DNA of 64,000 nucleotides from Comamonas terrae (GCF_001544075.1 NZ_BCNT01000001.1:186001-250000); one strand, 5' to 3'; numbered from the stretch's first letter, positions 10,604 through 18,833 are shown. The notes: generated from the sequence alone by a model not told the origin. Translations and numbers: made by a program.

Positions 10604-11299
10604 CTAGACCTCCAGCCATTCCTTGCGGACCTTCTCGTTGGCGCGCAAGCTGGCCGGCGTGCCGTCGAAGACGATGTGGCCGTGGCCCATGACCAGGGCG
10701 CGATCCGAGATGTTCATGGCAATGGTGAGCTTCTGTTCGATCAGCAGCACCGACACACCGCGGTCCTTGATCTTCTTGAGGTATTCGCCCACCAGTTCCA
10801 CGATCTTGGGCGCCAGGCCTTCGGTAGGCTCGTCGATGATGATGAGGTCGGGATCGCCCATGAGCGTGCGGCACAGCGTGAGCATCTGCTGCTCGCCGCC
10901 CGACATCACGCCCGCCTCGGTGTGCTGGCGCTCCTTCAGGCGAGGGAACATGGCATACATGTCGTCAAAACCCCAGCGGCTGCTCTTGCCCTTGCCCTTC
11001 TGGCCCAGCAGCAGGTTCTGGTGCACCGTGAGGTTGGGGAACACGTCGCGGCTCTCGGGCACATAGCCCACGCCCAGGTGCGCGACCTCGTAGGCCTTCT
11101 TGCCGGTCAGGCTCTGGCCCTTCCAGTCCAGCGAGCCCTCCCAGTGCACCAGGCCCATGATGGCCTTGGCCGTGGTGGAGCGGCCCGAGCCGTTGCGCCC
11201 CAGCAGCGCGACGATTTCGCCCGGATGCACCTCGAAGTCCACGCCATGCAGCACATGGCTCTTGCCGTAGTAGGCATGCAGATTGTTGATCTTCAGCAT
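10604..11299 (-). CDS. livF: Branched-chain amino acid-type ABC ATPase LivF
   Basis: A 231-residue ATPase, the second nucleotide-binding subunit of a Liv-type importer. It shows Walker A GRNGSGRSTT (with Arg instead of the usual Lys in GxGxGKST), signature MSGGEQQMLTLCRTL and Walker B LIIIDEPTEGLAP. The ATG at 11299 is chosen; a TTG six bases upstream is possible but overlaps the livG stop. It is last in the livHMGF series, two bases after livG. A 9-bp inverted repeat lies just beyond the stop (10573-10602) without a T-run. The Arg in Walker A is unusual and should be confirmed. Confidence 0.93.
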   Translation of the reverse strand: MLKINNLHAYYGKSHVLHGVDFEVHPGEIVALLGRNGSGRSTTAKAIMGLVHWEGSLDWKGQSLTGKKAYEVAHLGVGYVPESRDVFPNLTVHQNLLLGQKGKGKSSRWGFDDMYAMFPRLKERQHTEAGVMSGGEQQMLTLCRTLMGDPDLIIIDEPTEGLAPKIVELVGEYLKKIKDRGVSVLLIEQKLTIAMNISDRALVMGHGHIVFDGTPASLRANEKVRKEWLEV

Positions 11300-11301
11300 A
11301 T

Positions 11302-12144
11302 TCAATGGACTCCCGCCTGCTGGTCTGCCACCGAGGAGCCCAGGTAGGCTTCCTGCACGCGCGCATTCGCGCGCACGGCCTCGGGCGTGTCGAAGGCGAT
11401 GACTTCGCCATAGACCACCACGGCAATCTTGTCGGCCAGGCCGAAGACCACGCCCATGTCATGCTCCACGGTCAGCAGCGTCTTGCCTTCGGTGACCTTC
11501 TTGATGAGCTGGATGAAGTGGGCAGTCTCGCTGTTGCTCATGCCGGCCGTGGGTTCGTCCAGCAATATGACGCTGGCGCCGCCGCCGATGGTGATGCCGA
11601 TTTCCAGCGCGCGCTGCTCGGCATAGGTCAGGTTCACGGCCAGCGTGTCACGCTTTCTGTGCAGGCCGATCATTTCCATCAGTTCCTCGGCACGCGCATT
11701 GGCGTCGTGAAGGTTCGACAGGAAGCGCCAGAAGCTGTAGCGGTAGCCCAGGCTCCAGAGCACGCCGCAGCGCAGGTTCTCGAACACGCTGAGCTTGGGA
11801 AAGATGTTGGTGATCTGGAAGCTGCGCGACAGGCCCATGCGGTTGATCTCGAACGGCTTCTTGCCGTCGATGCGCTGGCCGTGCAGCAGCACCTGGCCGC
11901 CGCTGGGTTCGAAGCGGCCGCTGATCAGATTGAACAGCGTGCTCTTGCCTGCGCCGTTGGGCCCGATGATGGCCACGCGCTCGCCGGGCTCGACGGCCAG
12001 CTGGGCGCCGCGGATGATCTCGGTCTTGCCGAACTTCTTGCGCAGGTCCCGCAGCTCCAGCGCATACGGGGGCTTGGCGGACGAGGCCGCACGCGCGGAC
12101 CGTGCGGCATGGTCTGCCGGATTGTGGATTGCGACGCTGGACAT
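11302..12144 (-). CDS. livG: Branched-chain amino acid-type ABC ATPase LivG
   Basis: A 280-residue ATPase subunit. After a non-conserved, Ala-rich N-terminal stretch of about 25 residues come Walker A GPNGAGKST, the LivG-typical SFQITNIFPKLSVFEN block, the signature-region NLTYAEQRALEIG and Walker B VILLDEPTAGM. The signature lacks a plain LSGGQ, which is normal for LivG. It starts four bases after livM and is followed directly by livF, so the four genes are one translation-coupled operon. It pairs with LivF to drive import through LivH and LivM. Confidence 0.95.
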   Translation of the reverse strand: MSSVAIHNPADHAARSARAASSAKPPYALELRDLRKKFGKTEIIRGAQLAVEPGERVAIIGPNGAGKSTLFNLISGRFEPSGGQVLLHGQRIDGKKPFEINRMGLSRSFQITNIFPKLSVFENLRCGVLWSLGYRYSFWRFLSNLHDANARAEELMEMIGLHRKRDTLAVNLTYAEQRALEIGITIGGGASVILLDEPTAGMSNSETAHFIQLIKKVTEGKTLLTVEHDMGVVFGLADKIAVVVYGEVIAFDTPEAVRANARVQEAYLGSSVADQQAGVH

Positions 12145-12147
12145 GGC

Positions 12148-13503
12148 TCAGGCCCCTCCCTTCTTCATGATTTCCTCGATGTCTTCCTGGATCTGGCTCC
12201 AGCGGCGCTGGGTGAAGCGCCTGAAGACTTCCAGCAGGCCCATGCCCACCACGAACACCACCAGCGCCACGGCCCAGGTGGCGGCCGCGCTGGTATCGAG
12301 CTGCGTGCCCATGAAGGACACGCTGGGACCGAGCGCCGCGTTGAGCTGCATGTGGTAGATCATCTCGATCAGTGCCGCCCCGCCGCAGACCACGAACACG
12401 GCGCTCACGAGCAGGCCCAGATAGGGTACGAGCAGGCGCTTGAAGCGGCCGAACTTGGCCACCCGCAGGTTCATCATGACCAGCCCGGCCACGCCGCCGG
12501 GCGCATACATCACCATCAGCAGGAAGACCAGCCCCAGGTACAGCAGCCAGGCCTTGGTCAGCTCCGACAGCAGCACCGAAGCCAGCACCAGCAGCACGGC
12601 GCCGATGATGGGCCCGAAGAAGAAAGTGGCGCCGCCCAGGAAGGTGAACAGCAGATAGCCGCCCGAGCGCACCACGCTGACACTGTCCATGGCCGTGATG
12701 ATCTCGAAGTTGATCGCCGCCAGGCCACCGCCTATGCCCGCGAAGAAACCCGCGATGATGAAGGCGAAATAGCGCACGCGCTGGGTGTTGTAGCCCACGA
12801 ACTCCACACGCTCGGGGTTGTCGCGCACGGCATTGAGCATGCGGCCCAGCGGCGTGCCCGTGAAGGCGAACATGGCTGCCGTGCAGACAAAGCAGTACAC
12901 GGCGATCAGGTAGTACACCTGCAGGCCCGAGCCGAAGTCCAGACCGAAGAACTTGCCGTAGACCCGGTCCGTGGTGATGCCGCCCTCGCCGCCGAAGAAT
13001 TCGGGGAACATCAGCGCCATCGATGCCACCAGCTCGCCCAGGCCCAGCGTGATCATCGCGAAGGTCGTGCCCGATTTCTTCGTGGTCACATAGCCGAACA
13101 GCGCCGCGAAGAACAGGCCGGCCAGGCCGCCGATGACGGGTATCAGCACCAGCGGAATGGGCCACTCTCCGGCGCCGGCCTTGTTCATCGCGTGGATGGC
13201 GATGAATGAACCCAGGCCCGTGTAGACCGCATGGCCGAAGCTCAGCATGCCGCCCTGCCCCAGCAGGATGTTGTAGGACAGGCAGATGATGATCAGATAG
13301 CCAATCTGGCTGAGCATGGTCAGGGCCAGGGAGCTGGTGAACACCAGCGGCGCGACGATGAGCGCCAGCGCGAACAGGCTCCAGATCACGATGCGGCCGA
13401 TGTTCAGCGGCTTGAAGCGGTAGTAGCGCTGCTCGGCCGTGTCTTGAGGGGATGGCATGGATGCGCTCATCGTTTGCGTGCGGTTTTTGGGAATGGAAGA
13501 CAT
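12148..13503 (-). CDS. livM: Branched-chain amino acid-type ABC permease LivM
   Basis: A 451-residue membrane permease, longer than many LivM proteins because of a polar N-terminus and an extra C-terminal transmembrane segment (about residues 380-440). Core blocks are GQGGMLSFGHAVYTGLGSF, KSGTTFAMITLGLGELV and FTGTPLGRMLNAVRDNPERVEFVGYN, the permease loop that contacts the ATPase. The start ATG at 13503 follows livH by four bases; internal ATGs at about residues 12 and 16 are alternatives. The substrate of the whole importer may be an organic acid rather than an amino acid, given the beta-oxidation neighbours. Confidence 0.93.
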   Translation of the reverse strand: MSSIPKNRTQTMSASMPSPQDTAEQRYYRFKPLNIGRIVIWSLFALALIVAPLVFTSSLALTMLSQIGYLIIICLSYNILLGQGGMLSFGHAVYTGLGSFIAIHAMNKAGAGEWPIPLVLIPVIGGLAGLFFAALFGYVTTKKSGTTFAMITLGLGELVASMALMFPEFFGGEGGITTDRVYGKFFGLDFGSGLQVYYLIAVYCFVCTAAMFAFTGTPLGRMLNAVRDNPERVEFVGYNTQRVRYFAFIIAGFFAGIGGGLAAINFEIITAMDSVSVVRSGGYLLFTFLGGATFFFGPIIGAVLLVLASVLLSELTKAWLLYLGLVFLLMVMYAPGGVAGLVMMNLRVAKFGRFKRLLVPYLGLLVSAVFVVCGGAALIEMIYHMQLNAALGPSVSFMGTQLDTSAAATWAVALVVFVVGMGLLEVFRRFTQRRWSQIQEDIEEIMKKGGA

Positions 13504-13506
13504 GGC

Positions 13507-14460
13507 TCAATCCCCCCGTGTGCCCAGCAGGCCCTTGGGGCGGAATATCAGGATCAGCACCAGGAACAGGTAAGGCAGGATGGGCGCCACCTGCGAAACC
13601 GTGAGCCTGAGCACGGGCCAGCCGAAGGTGGACTCGTTGACAGCATGGCCCATGGAAGTCAGCGCGCTGGCCAGCGACCAGTCGATGGCCACGGCAAAGG
13701 TCTGCACGATGCCGATCAGCAGCGAGGCCACGAAGGCGCCGGCCAGCGATCCCATGCCGCCGACCACCACCACCACGAAGATGATGGAGCCCACCGAGGC
13801 GGCCATGGCCGGCTCGGTCACATAGGTATTGCCGCCGATCACTCCGGCCAGGCCGGCCAGCGCGCAACCGCCGCCAAACACCAGCATGAAGACGCGCGGC
13901 ACGTTGTGGCCCAGGGCCTCCACCATTTCGGGGTTCTTGAGCGCCGCCTGGATCACCAGGCCGATGCGCGTGCGCGTCAGCAGCAGCCACACGGCGACCA
14001 GCATCAACAGGGCCACCAGCATCACGAACGAGCGCGACCTGGGAAACTGCGTACCGTACAGCGTGAACAGCGGCCCCTGCAGCGCGGGCGGCAGGCCGTA
14101 GGGCACGGTGCCGCGACCCCAGACCAGTTGCACCACCTCCAGGATCAGGTAGGACAGGCCGAAAGTCACCAGCAGTTCGGGCACATGGCCGAACTTGTGC
14201 ACGCGCCGCAGGCTGTAGCGCTCGAACAGCGCGCCCAGCACGCCGACCAGGACCGGAGAGATGAACAGCGCCGGCCAGAAGCCGACGATGCCGCTCAGGG
14301 TGTAGGCGAAATACGCGCCCAGCATGTAGAAGCTGGTGTGGGCGAAGTTGAGCACGCCCATCATGCTGAAGATCAGCGTCAGCCCCGAGCTGAGCATGAA
14401 CAGCAGCAGGCCGTAGCTCACGCCGTTGAGCAGCGATATGGTGAAGAATTCCAGCGTCAT
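13507..14460 (-). CDS. livH: Branched-chain amino acid-type ABC permease LivH
   Basis: A 317-residue permease with about eight hydrophobic segments. It shows the family's N-terminal NGVSYGLLLFMLSSGLTLIFSMMGVLNFAHTSFYMLGAY region, here read in order from residue 10, and the coupling loop TRIGLVIQAALKNPEMVEALG. It forms the channel with LivM. Start: ATG at 14460. It follows the binding-protein gene livK (stop at 14556) by 95 bases and precedes livM by three bases. Confidence 0.94.
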   Translation of the reverse strand: MTLEFFTISLLNGVSYGLLLFMLSSGLTLIFSMMGVLNFAHTSFYMLGAYFAYTLSGIVGFWPALFISPVLVGVLGALFERYSLRRVHKFGHVPELLVTFGLSYLILEVVQLVWGRGTVPYGLPPALQGPLFTLYGTQFPRSRSFVMLVALLMLVAVWLLLTRTRIGLVIQAALKNPEMVEALGHNVPRVFMLVFGGGCALAGLAGVIGGNTYVTEPAMAASVGSIIFVVVVVGGMGSLAGAFVASLLIGIVQTFAVAIDWSLASALTSMGHAVNESTFGWPVLRLTVSQVAPILPYLFLVLILIFRPKGLLGTRGD

Positions 14461-14555
14461 CGAAGTGCCTTGCTCTCAAATGCGTTGCGGACAATTAGGA
14501 AAGAGCGCGGCGCCGCCGGCAGCAGGCCCGGTGCGGCGCCGCGGCGCGAAGGCGC

Positions 14556-15791
14556 TCAGGACGGGCGCTTCATCTGGCAACTGGTCGGCGTGCTGGCCAC
14601 ATAGGGCTCGTAGTACTTCACGGGCACGAAGGTGTAGCCGGTGTTTTCGGCGTCATAGGGATACTTGCCACCGGCCTTTTCCCACTTGGTGATGTACAGG
14701 CCCTGCTGCAACTGGTGGTCGGTCTTGCGCATCTCGACCTCGCCGTTGAAGCTCTTGATCTTCATGCCTTCCAGCGTGGCGGCCACCTTGAGCGGATCGG
14801 TGGTTCCGGCCTTCACGAAGGCCGCATCGAGCAGCGCGAACACGTGGTAGATCGAGCTTTGCGTCAGGTCGTCGTTGAACTTCTTCCTGAACTCGGCCAT
14901 CAGCGGCTGGATGGGCGGGCCCATGTTGTAGTGGCCGTAGCCCACCACATAGACCTTGCCGTCGGACTGGGCGCCCATGGCCGTGGGCGCGCCCGCGCCG
15001 AACGCGTAATAGGTGTAGAACTTGACGTCGTTCAGGCCCGCATCGTTGGCGGCCTTGAGCAGCAGCGCCAGATCGGAGCCCCAGTTGCCCGTGATCACCG
15101 TGTCGGCACCCGACTGCTTGATCTTGGCCACATAGGGCGCGAAGTCGCGCACCTGGGCCAGCGGAGCGAAGTCGTCGCCCACGATCTGCACGTCGGGGCG
15201 CTTTTTCTTGAGCATGTCCTTGGCGTACTTGGACACCTGCTGGCCGTGCGAGTAGTTCTGGTTGAAGAGGTAGACCTTCTTGATCTCCGGCACGTCCTTC
15301 ATGTAGGTGGTCAGCGCCTCCATCTTCATGGACGTGTCGGCGTCGAGGCGGAAGTGCCAGTAGCTGCACTTGCTGTTGGTCAGGTCGGGATCGACGGCCG
15401 CGTAGTTCAGGTACAGCACCTCCTTGCCCTTGTTGCGGGAATTGTGCTTTTCCAGCGCGTCGATGATGGCCAGTGCCGGACCCGAGCCGTTGCCCTGCGT
15501 CACATAGCGGGCGCCCTGGTCCATGGCCGAGCGCAGTGCCGCCGTGGTCTCCTGCGGGCTGAGCTTGTTGTCCAGCGGGATGATCTCGAACTTCACGCCC
15601 GAAGCATTCTTCTTGTTGAAATCCTCGGCCAGCAGCTGGAAGGTCTTGAGCTGGTTGGTGCCCACGGCTGCCATCAGGCCCGACAGCGGATCGATCCAGC
15701 CGATCTTGACGGTTTCACCCTTTTGCGCCCAGGCGCCGCCGGCGCAGGTTGCCATCGTCGCCACCGCCATTGCCCGCATCACCCATTTCAT
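14556..15791 (-). CDS. livK: Liv-type periplasmic binding protein, copy 1
   Basis: A 411-residue periplasmic binding protein of the leucine/amide/urea-binding group that delivers substrate to LivHMGF. A signal peptide of about 22 residues ends in AWAQ. The mature chain begins GETVKIGWIDPLSGLMAAVG and ends CQMKRPS. Start: ATG at 15791 after AAGGAG; MRAM four codons later is an alternative. A second copy lies immediately upstream (16055-17290). The two share a 380-bp identical DNA tract while the C-terminal thirds differ clearly, so their ligand specificities may differ. Ligand unknown: branched-chain amino acids, or carboxylic acids used by the adjacent enzymes. Confidence 0.92.
   Translation of the reverse strand: MKWVMRAMAVATMATCAGGAWAQKGETVKIGWIDPLSGLMAAVGTNQLKTFQLLAEDFNKKNASGVKFEIIPLDNKLSPQETTAALRSAMDQGARYVTQGNGSGPALAIIDALEKHNSRNKGKEVLYLNYAAVDPDLTNSKCSYWHFRLDADTSMKMEALTTYMKDVPEIKKVYLFNQNYSHGQQVSKYAKDMLKKKRPDVQIVGDDFAPLAQVRDFAPYVAKIKQSGADTVITGNWGSDLALLLKAANDAGLNDVKFYTYYAFGAGAPTAMGAQSDGKVYVVGYGHYNMGPPIQPLMAEFRKKFNDDLTQSSIYHVFALLDAAFVKAGTTDPLKVAATLEGMKIKSFNGEVEMRKTDHQLQQGLYITKWEKAGGKYPYDAENTGYTFVPVKYYEPYVASTPTSCQMKRPS
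15060..15439. repeat. 380-bp tract identical to 16559-16938
   Basis: Read base by base, this stretch within livK copy 1 equals 16559-16938 in copy 2 at an offset of 1499. The bounding mismatches are at 15059 and 15440. Sequence outside the tract differs much more often, including at silent sites. Confidence 0.9.
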
Positions 15792-15847
15792 AGCTGTCTC
15801 CTTGCATTGTTTTGGTACGGCATCGGCACCAATCTAGCGTCAAGCCG

Positions 15848-15884
15848 GGCATTCGCGTCTGGGGAATGCCTTAGAAACTATCGC
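15848..15884 (-). promoter_or_regulatory. Inverted repeat upstream of livK copy 1
   Basis: GGCATTC and GAATGCC form an inverted repeat (15848-15870) with a 9-base spacer. On the minus strand it is preceded by GCGATAG (15884-15878). The same GCGATAG followed by CTA and GGCA recurs upstream of livK copy 2, so this may be a regulator site common to both genes. Its regulator is unknown. Confidence 0.4.
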
Positions 15885-16008
15885 GCATGCGACTTTTCGC
15901 TTTTCAAAGACACATGCGGGACAGATCAGGCCACTTGCGCGCAAAAGAAACCTTTTGCAGGCGGCCGTTCTTTGGCTGCCCGAGGACCGGCCCTGGTGTT
16001 GGCGGCAG

Positions 16009-16037
16009 AAAAAAAAGGGGTGCCTGGGCACCCCTTT
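16009..16037 (-). terminator. Rho-independent terminator after livK copy 2
   Basis: A 10-bp perfect stem, AAAGGGGTGC with GCACCCCTTT, closes a 4-base loop (16024-16027). On the minus strand it runs into eight T. It makes copy 2 a separate unit from livK copy 1. Confidence 0.9.
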
Positions 16038-16054
16038 CGTCAGCACCCGCAACC

Positions 16055-17290
16055 TCACGAGGGGCGCTTCATCTGGCAGCTGGTCGGCGTGCTGGCCACA
16101 TAGGGCTCGAAGTACTTCACGGGCACGAAGGTGTAGCCGGTGTTCTCCGAGTCGTAGGGATACTTGCCGCCGGCCTTTTCCCACTTGGTGATGTACAGGC
16201 CCTGCTGCAGCTGGTGGTCGGTCTTGCGCATCTCGACCTCGCCGTTGTAGTTCTGGAACCTCATGCCTTCCAGCGTGGCAGCGATCTTGACGGGATCCGT
16301 GCTCTTGGCGCGGGCAAAGGCCTGGTCCAGCATGTTCAGGCCGGTATAGACCGAGCCCGTGTACAGGTCGTCGTTGAACTTGGCCTTGTAGCCCTTGACG
16401 AGCTTGTCCATGACGCCGGGCATGTTCATGTGGCCGTAGCCCACCATGTAGACCTTGCCGCTGGCACCGGCGCCCATGGCGGTGGGTACGCCGGTGGTGA
16501 TGGCGTAGTAGGTATAGAACTTGACGTCGTTCAGGCCCGCATCGTTGGCGGCCTTGATCAGCAGCGCCAGATCGGAGCCCCAGTTGCCCGTGATCACCGT
16601 GTCGGCACCCGACTGCTTGATCTTGGCCACATAGGGCGCGAAGTCGCGCACCTGGGCCAGCGGAGCGAAGTCGTCGCCCACGATCTGCACGTCGGGGCGC
16701 TTTTTCTTGAGCATGTCCTTGGCGTACTTGGACACCTGCTGGCCGTGCGAGTAGTTCTGGTTGAAGAGGTAGACCTTCTTGATCTCCGGCACGTCCTTCA
16801 TGTAGGTGGTCAGCGCCTCCATCTTCATGGACGTGTCGGCGTCGAGGCGGAAGTGCCAGTAGCTGCACTTGCTGTTGGTCAGGTCGGGATCGACGGCCGC
16901 GTAGTTCAGGTACAGCACCTCCTTGCCCTTGTTGCGGGCATTGTGCTTTTCCAGCGCATCCATGATGGCCAGCGCGGGGCCGGAGCCGTTGCCCTGGAAC
17001 ACATAGCGCACGCCCTGGTCCATGGCCGAGCGCAGTGCTGCCGTGGTCTCCTGCGGGCTGAGCTTGTTGTCGATGCCGATGATCTCGAACTTCACGCCGG
17101 AGGCATTGCTCTTGTTCAGCTCCTCGGCCGCATACTGCAGGCTCTTGAACTGGTTGGTACCCAGCGCCGCCATCAGGCCCGACAGCGGATCGATCCAGGC
17201 GATCTTGACGGTCTCCCCCTTCTGAGCCATGGCCCCGGCCGCACATGCCAGCAATACCGATGCGGCCACGGCCTTGATTGCAAACCTCAT
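16055..17290 (-). CDS. Liv-type periplasmic binding protein, copy 2
   Basis: A 411-residue paralogue of the binding protein at 14556, same length and same termini (signal peptide ending AMAQ, mature start GETVKIAWIDPLSGLMAALG, end CQMKRPS). The middle third is identical to copy 1 at the DNA level. The region from about residue 245 to 370 diverges (TGVPTAMGAGASGKV against GAGAPTAMGAQSDGK), which would alter one lobe of the ligand cleft. Start: ATG at 17290 after AAGGAGA. A strong terminator follows, so the gene is expressed alone, unlike copy 1. It may share LivHMGF while recognising another ligand. Confidence 0.92.
   Translation of the reverse strand: MRFAIKAVAASVLLACAAGAMAQKGETVKIAWIDPLSGLMAALGTNQFKSLQYAAEELNKSNASGVKFEIIGIDNKLSPQETTAALRSAMDQGVRYVFQGNGSGPALAIMDALEKHNARNKGKEVLYLNYAAVDPDLTNSKCSYWHFRLDADTSMKMEALTTYMKDVPEIKKVYLFNQNYSHGQQVSKYAKDMLKKKRPDVQIVGDDFAPLAQVRDFAPYVAKIKQSGADTVITGNWGSDLALLIKAANDAGLNDVKFYTYYAITTGVPTAMGAGASGKVYMVGYGHMNMPGVMDKLVKGYKAKFNDDLYTGSVYTGLNMLDQAFARAKSTDPVKIAATLEGMRFQNYNGEVEMRKTDHQLQQGLYITKWEKAGGKYPYDSENTGYTFVPVKYFEPYVASTPTSCQMKRPS
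16559..16938. repeat. 380-bp tract identical to 15060-15439
   Basis: Second member of the identical tract, inside livK copy 2; bounded by mismatches at 16558 and 16939. Confidence 0.9.
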
Positions 17291-17363
17291 GAAGCGTCTC
17301 CTTTGGTGTTTTTAGAAACGACGCCCAGACTAAAACGAATACGCACGCTGCCGATCGGTGATT

Positions 17364-17392
17364 GCCCTAGCGCCTATCGCCTAGGCGACTCG
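17364..17392 (-). promoter_or_regulatory. Palindromic sequence upstream of livK copy 2
   Basis: On the minus strand the segment reads CGCCTAGGCGATAG, then GCGCTAGGGCAAT. It contains the palindrome CGCCTAGGCG and the GCGATAG...CTA.GGCA order also present upstream of copy 1. It lies about 75-100 bases before the ATG. A regulatory role is inferred only from this conservation. Confidence 0.35.
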
Positions 17393-17490
17393 GACTCCAG
17401 CCATCACCGGGCGCTATCGAAAACAAAGCGATTGGCGCTTCATGGGCAAGCACTCCAGGCCGCTTAGCCCCTGAACATGGCGCGGCACCC

Positions 17491-18498
17491 TCAGGACACG
17501 GCCGGCAGATTGCGTGGAAGCACGGGGCGCCCCCTGTCGTCCAGCAGCACCCTGGGCGCTTCGGACTGCGACTCCAGCAGCGCGCCATCCACCTGCTCCA
17601 TGGCCTCGTCCCAGCGCAGCCGGCCGGCTCGCACCCGGGCCAGCAGGGGCCGCATGGCATCCGTCCTGTCGAAGCGGGCCCCGGCCATCAGCGCCACGCA
17701 GACGTAGTTGAGCAGGTCGCGTGTTCCCGCGAGCCCGTAGCCGCGCGCGAAATGCATCTGCTGGCGCACAAACCAGTGCAGGGACAGCGGCGGCAGCTTG
17801 TCCCTCAGCTGCGGCTGGTTCAGGCGTATGTAGTACACCAGCAGGTCCGGCACCGCGGCCTCCACCAGCCGCTCCTCCTGGCTCTTGCGCAGCTGCAGCG
17901 GCAAGGCCACGGGTGCGGGCTGAGCGCCCCCTTGACGCGCATGTTCGTGCAGCTGGCCCGCGCGATCCCAGAACCACCAGCGCTGCACCGGCCCGAGCAG
18001 GTCCAGGCGCTGGCGATCGTCGAGCACGGCTTCAACCTCTTCCCCGGCCTGCGCATCGGCCTGACCCAGCAGGGTACCGAGAATGGCCGGATCCCAGAAG
18101 GCCAGGTACATGGACTTGCCGCCCGCCAGCTGCACGTCGGCAGCGCGGCGCAGGTGCGCCAGCGTGCCATCGAAATCGCAGCTGGAAGCCAGCAAGGTGG
18201 CGCACGGGACTGTATGGACCTGCTCCAGCAGATACAGCAGCAAGGCCTTCGGTGCGCCAGCAGGCTCTTCGCGGTCGCTGCCCAGCCGCACCAGCCAGGG
18301 GCTGGCCGCGCCTTCCTTGGAATCGCGCGCAAAGCCGAACAGGCCGGCGGCCCGCCCCGCCGGTCCGGGCAACCGGGCCAGCAGGCTTTTGTCCTGCGCG
18401 GCATCCAGCAAGGCGTACAGGTGCAGCGGCGTACCGGAACTGCTCTGCCGGGCCCGGGCCCAGAGCGCCTGCCATGTGTGGTCGGCAGTTGCCGTCAT
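17491..18498 (-). CDS. DUF4123 domain protein (orphan type VI secretion adaptor-like)
   Basis: A 335-residue protein whose N-terminal half matches the DUF4123 pattern: LHLYALLDAAQDKSLLARL near residue 25, then SPWLVRLG, LASSCDFDGTLAHLRRAADVQ and YLAFWDPAILGTLL. Members of this family (Tap-1/TEC, VasW) act in the cytoplasm as adaptors that load toxins onto VgrG spikes of type VI secretion systems. The C-terminal half is helical and not recognised. No vgrG, PAAR, effector or immunity gene is visible nearby, so any secretion role here would be in trans. Start: ATG at 18498 preceded by GGAGG and overlapping the stop of the small upstream ORF as ATGA. Confidence 0.75.
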   Translation of the reverse strand: MTATADHTWQALWARARQSSSGTPLHLYALLDAAQDKSLLARLPGPAGRAAGLFGFARDSKEGAASPWLVRLGSDREEPAGAPKALLLYLLEQVHTVPCATLLASSCDFDGTLAHLRRAADVQLAGGKSMYLAFWDPAILGTLLGQADAQAGEEVEAVLDDRQRLDLLGPVQRWWFWDRAGQLHEHARQGGAQPAPVALPLQLRKSQEERLVEAAVPDLLVYYIRLNQPQLRDKLPPLSLHWFVRQQMHFARGYGLAGTRDLLNYVCVALMAGARFDRTDAMRPLLARVRAGRLRWDEAMEQVDGALLESQSEAPRVLLDDRGRPVLPRNLPAVS

Positions 18499-18731
18499 GC
18501 CGCCTCCTTGTTCACAAAGGGCGAGCGCTGCTGGGCACGCCGCACCAGGCATTCCACGCACACATCGCGTGCGCCGGACCCGGCCGCCTCCGGGCCTGCG
18601 GGGCAGGCGGCAGCCGGCCAGGCCAGAGCGGACAGCAGGGCTGCACCCACCCATTGGCGGCGTCCGAGGTTGGCGGGATGGCCGGCTTCGCCGCAAGCGT
18701 CACAGGAAAAATTCGTCAGGGAAAGCTGCAT
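18495..18731 (-). CDS. Small cysteine-containing hypothetical protein
   Basis: A 78-codon frame not recognised as any family. It has a CDAC pair near residue 10, a hydrophobic stretch (WVGAALLSALAWPAAA, about 31-46) following two arginines, and a CVEC pair near residue 57. Its stop overlaps the DUF4123 start as ATGA, with that gene's GGAGG lying within its 3' end, which suggests coupled translation. No good ribosome site precedes its own ATG, and it begins 42 bases after the terminator of the ligase gene. It could instead be untranslated leader. Confidence 0.35.
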   Translation of the reverse strand: MQLSLTNFSCDACGEAGHPANLGRRQWVGAALLSALAWPAAACPAGPEAAGSGARDVCVECLVRRAQQRSPFVNKEAA

Positions 18732-18773
18732 CGAGATCTATGCAAGACGGAGCGAGCGCCAGCACCCGCCCCC

Positions 18774-18809
18774 AAACAAAAAACGGCCATCATCTCACGA
18801 TGACGGCCG
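18774..18809 (-). terminator. Rho-independent terminator after the acyl-CoA ligase gene
   Basis: CGGCCGTCATC and GATGATGGCCG pair (one G-T position) around a 4-base loop. On the minus strand the stem is followed by TTTTTTGTTT. Confidence 0.85.
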
Positions 18810-18833
18810 CTGCCATTCAAGCCGGGACAGACG

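Noticed and set aside
8209-10692. Long plus-strand frame opposite the FadB-like gene
   Set aside because: Composition is typical of an antisense shadow and no ribosome site or known motif is present.
11648-14494. Long minus-strand frame crossing livH, livM and livG
   Set aside because: It is the shifted frame of three well-supported genes in the same strand; its sequence shows only low-complexity Arg/Gly/His.
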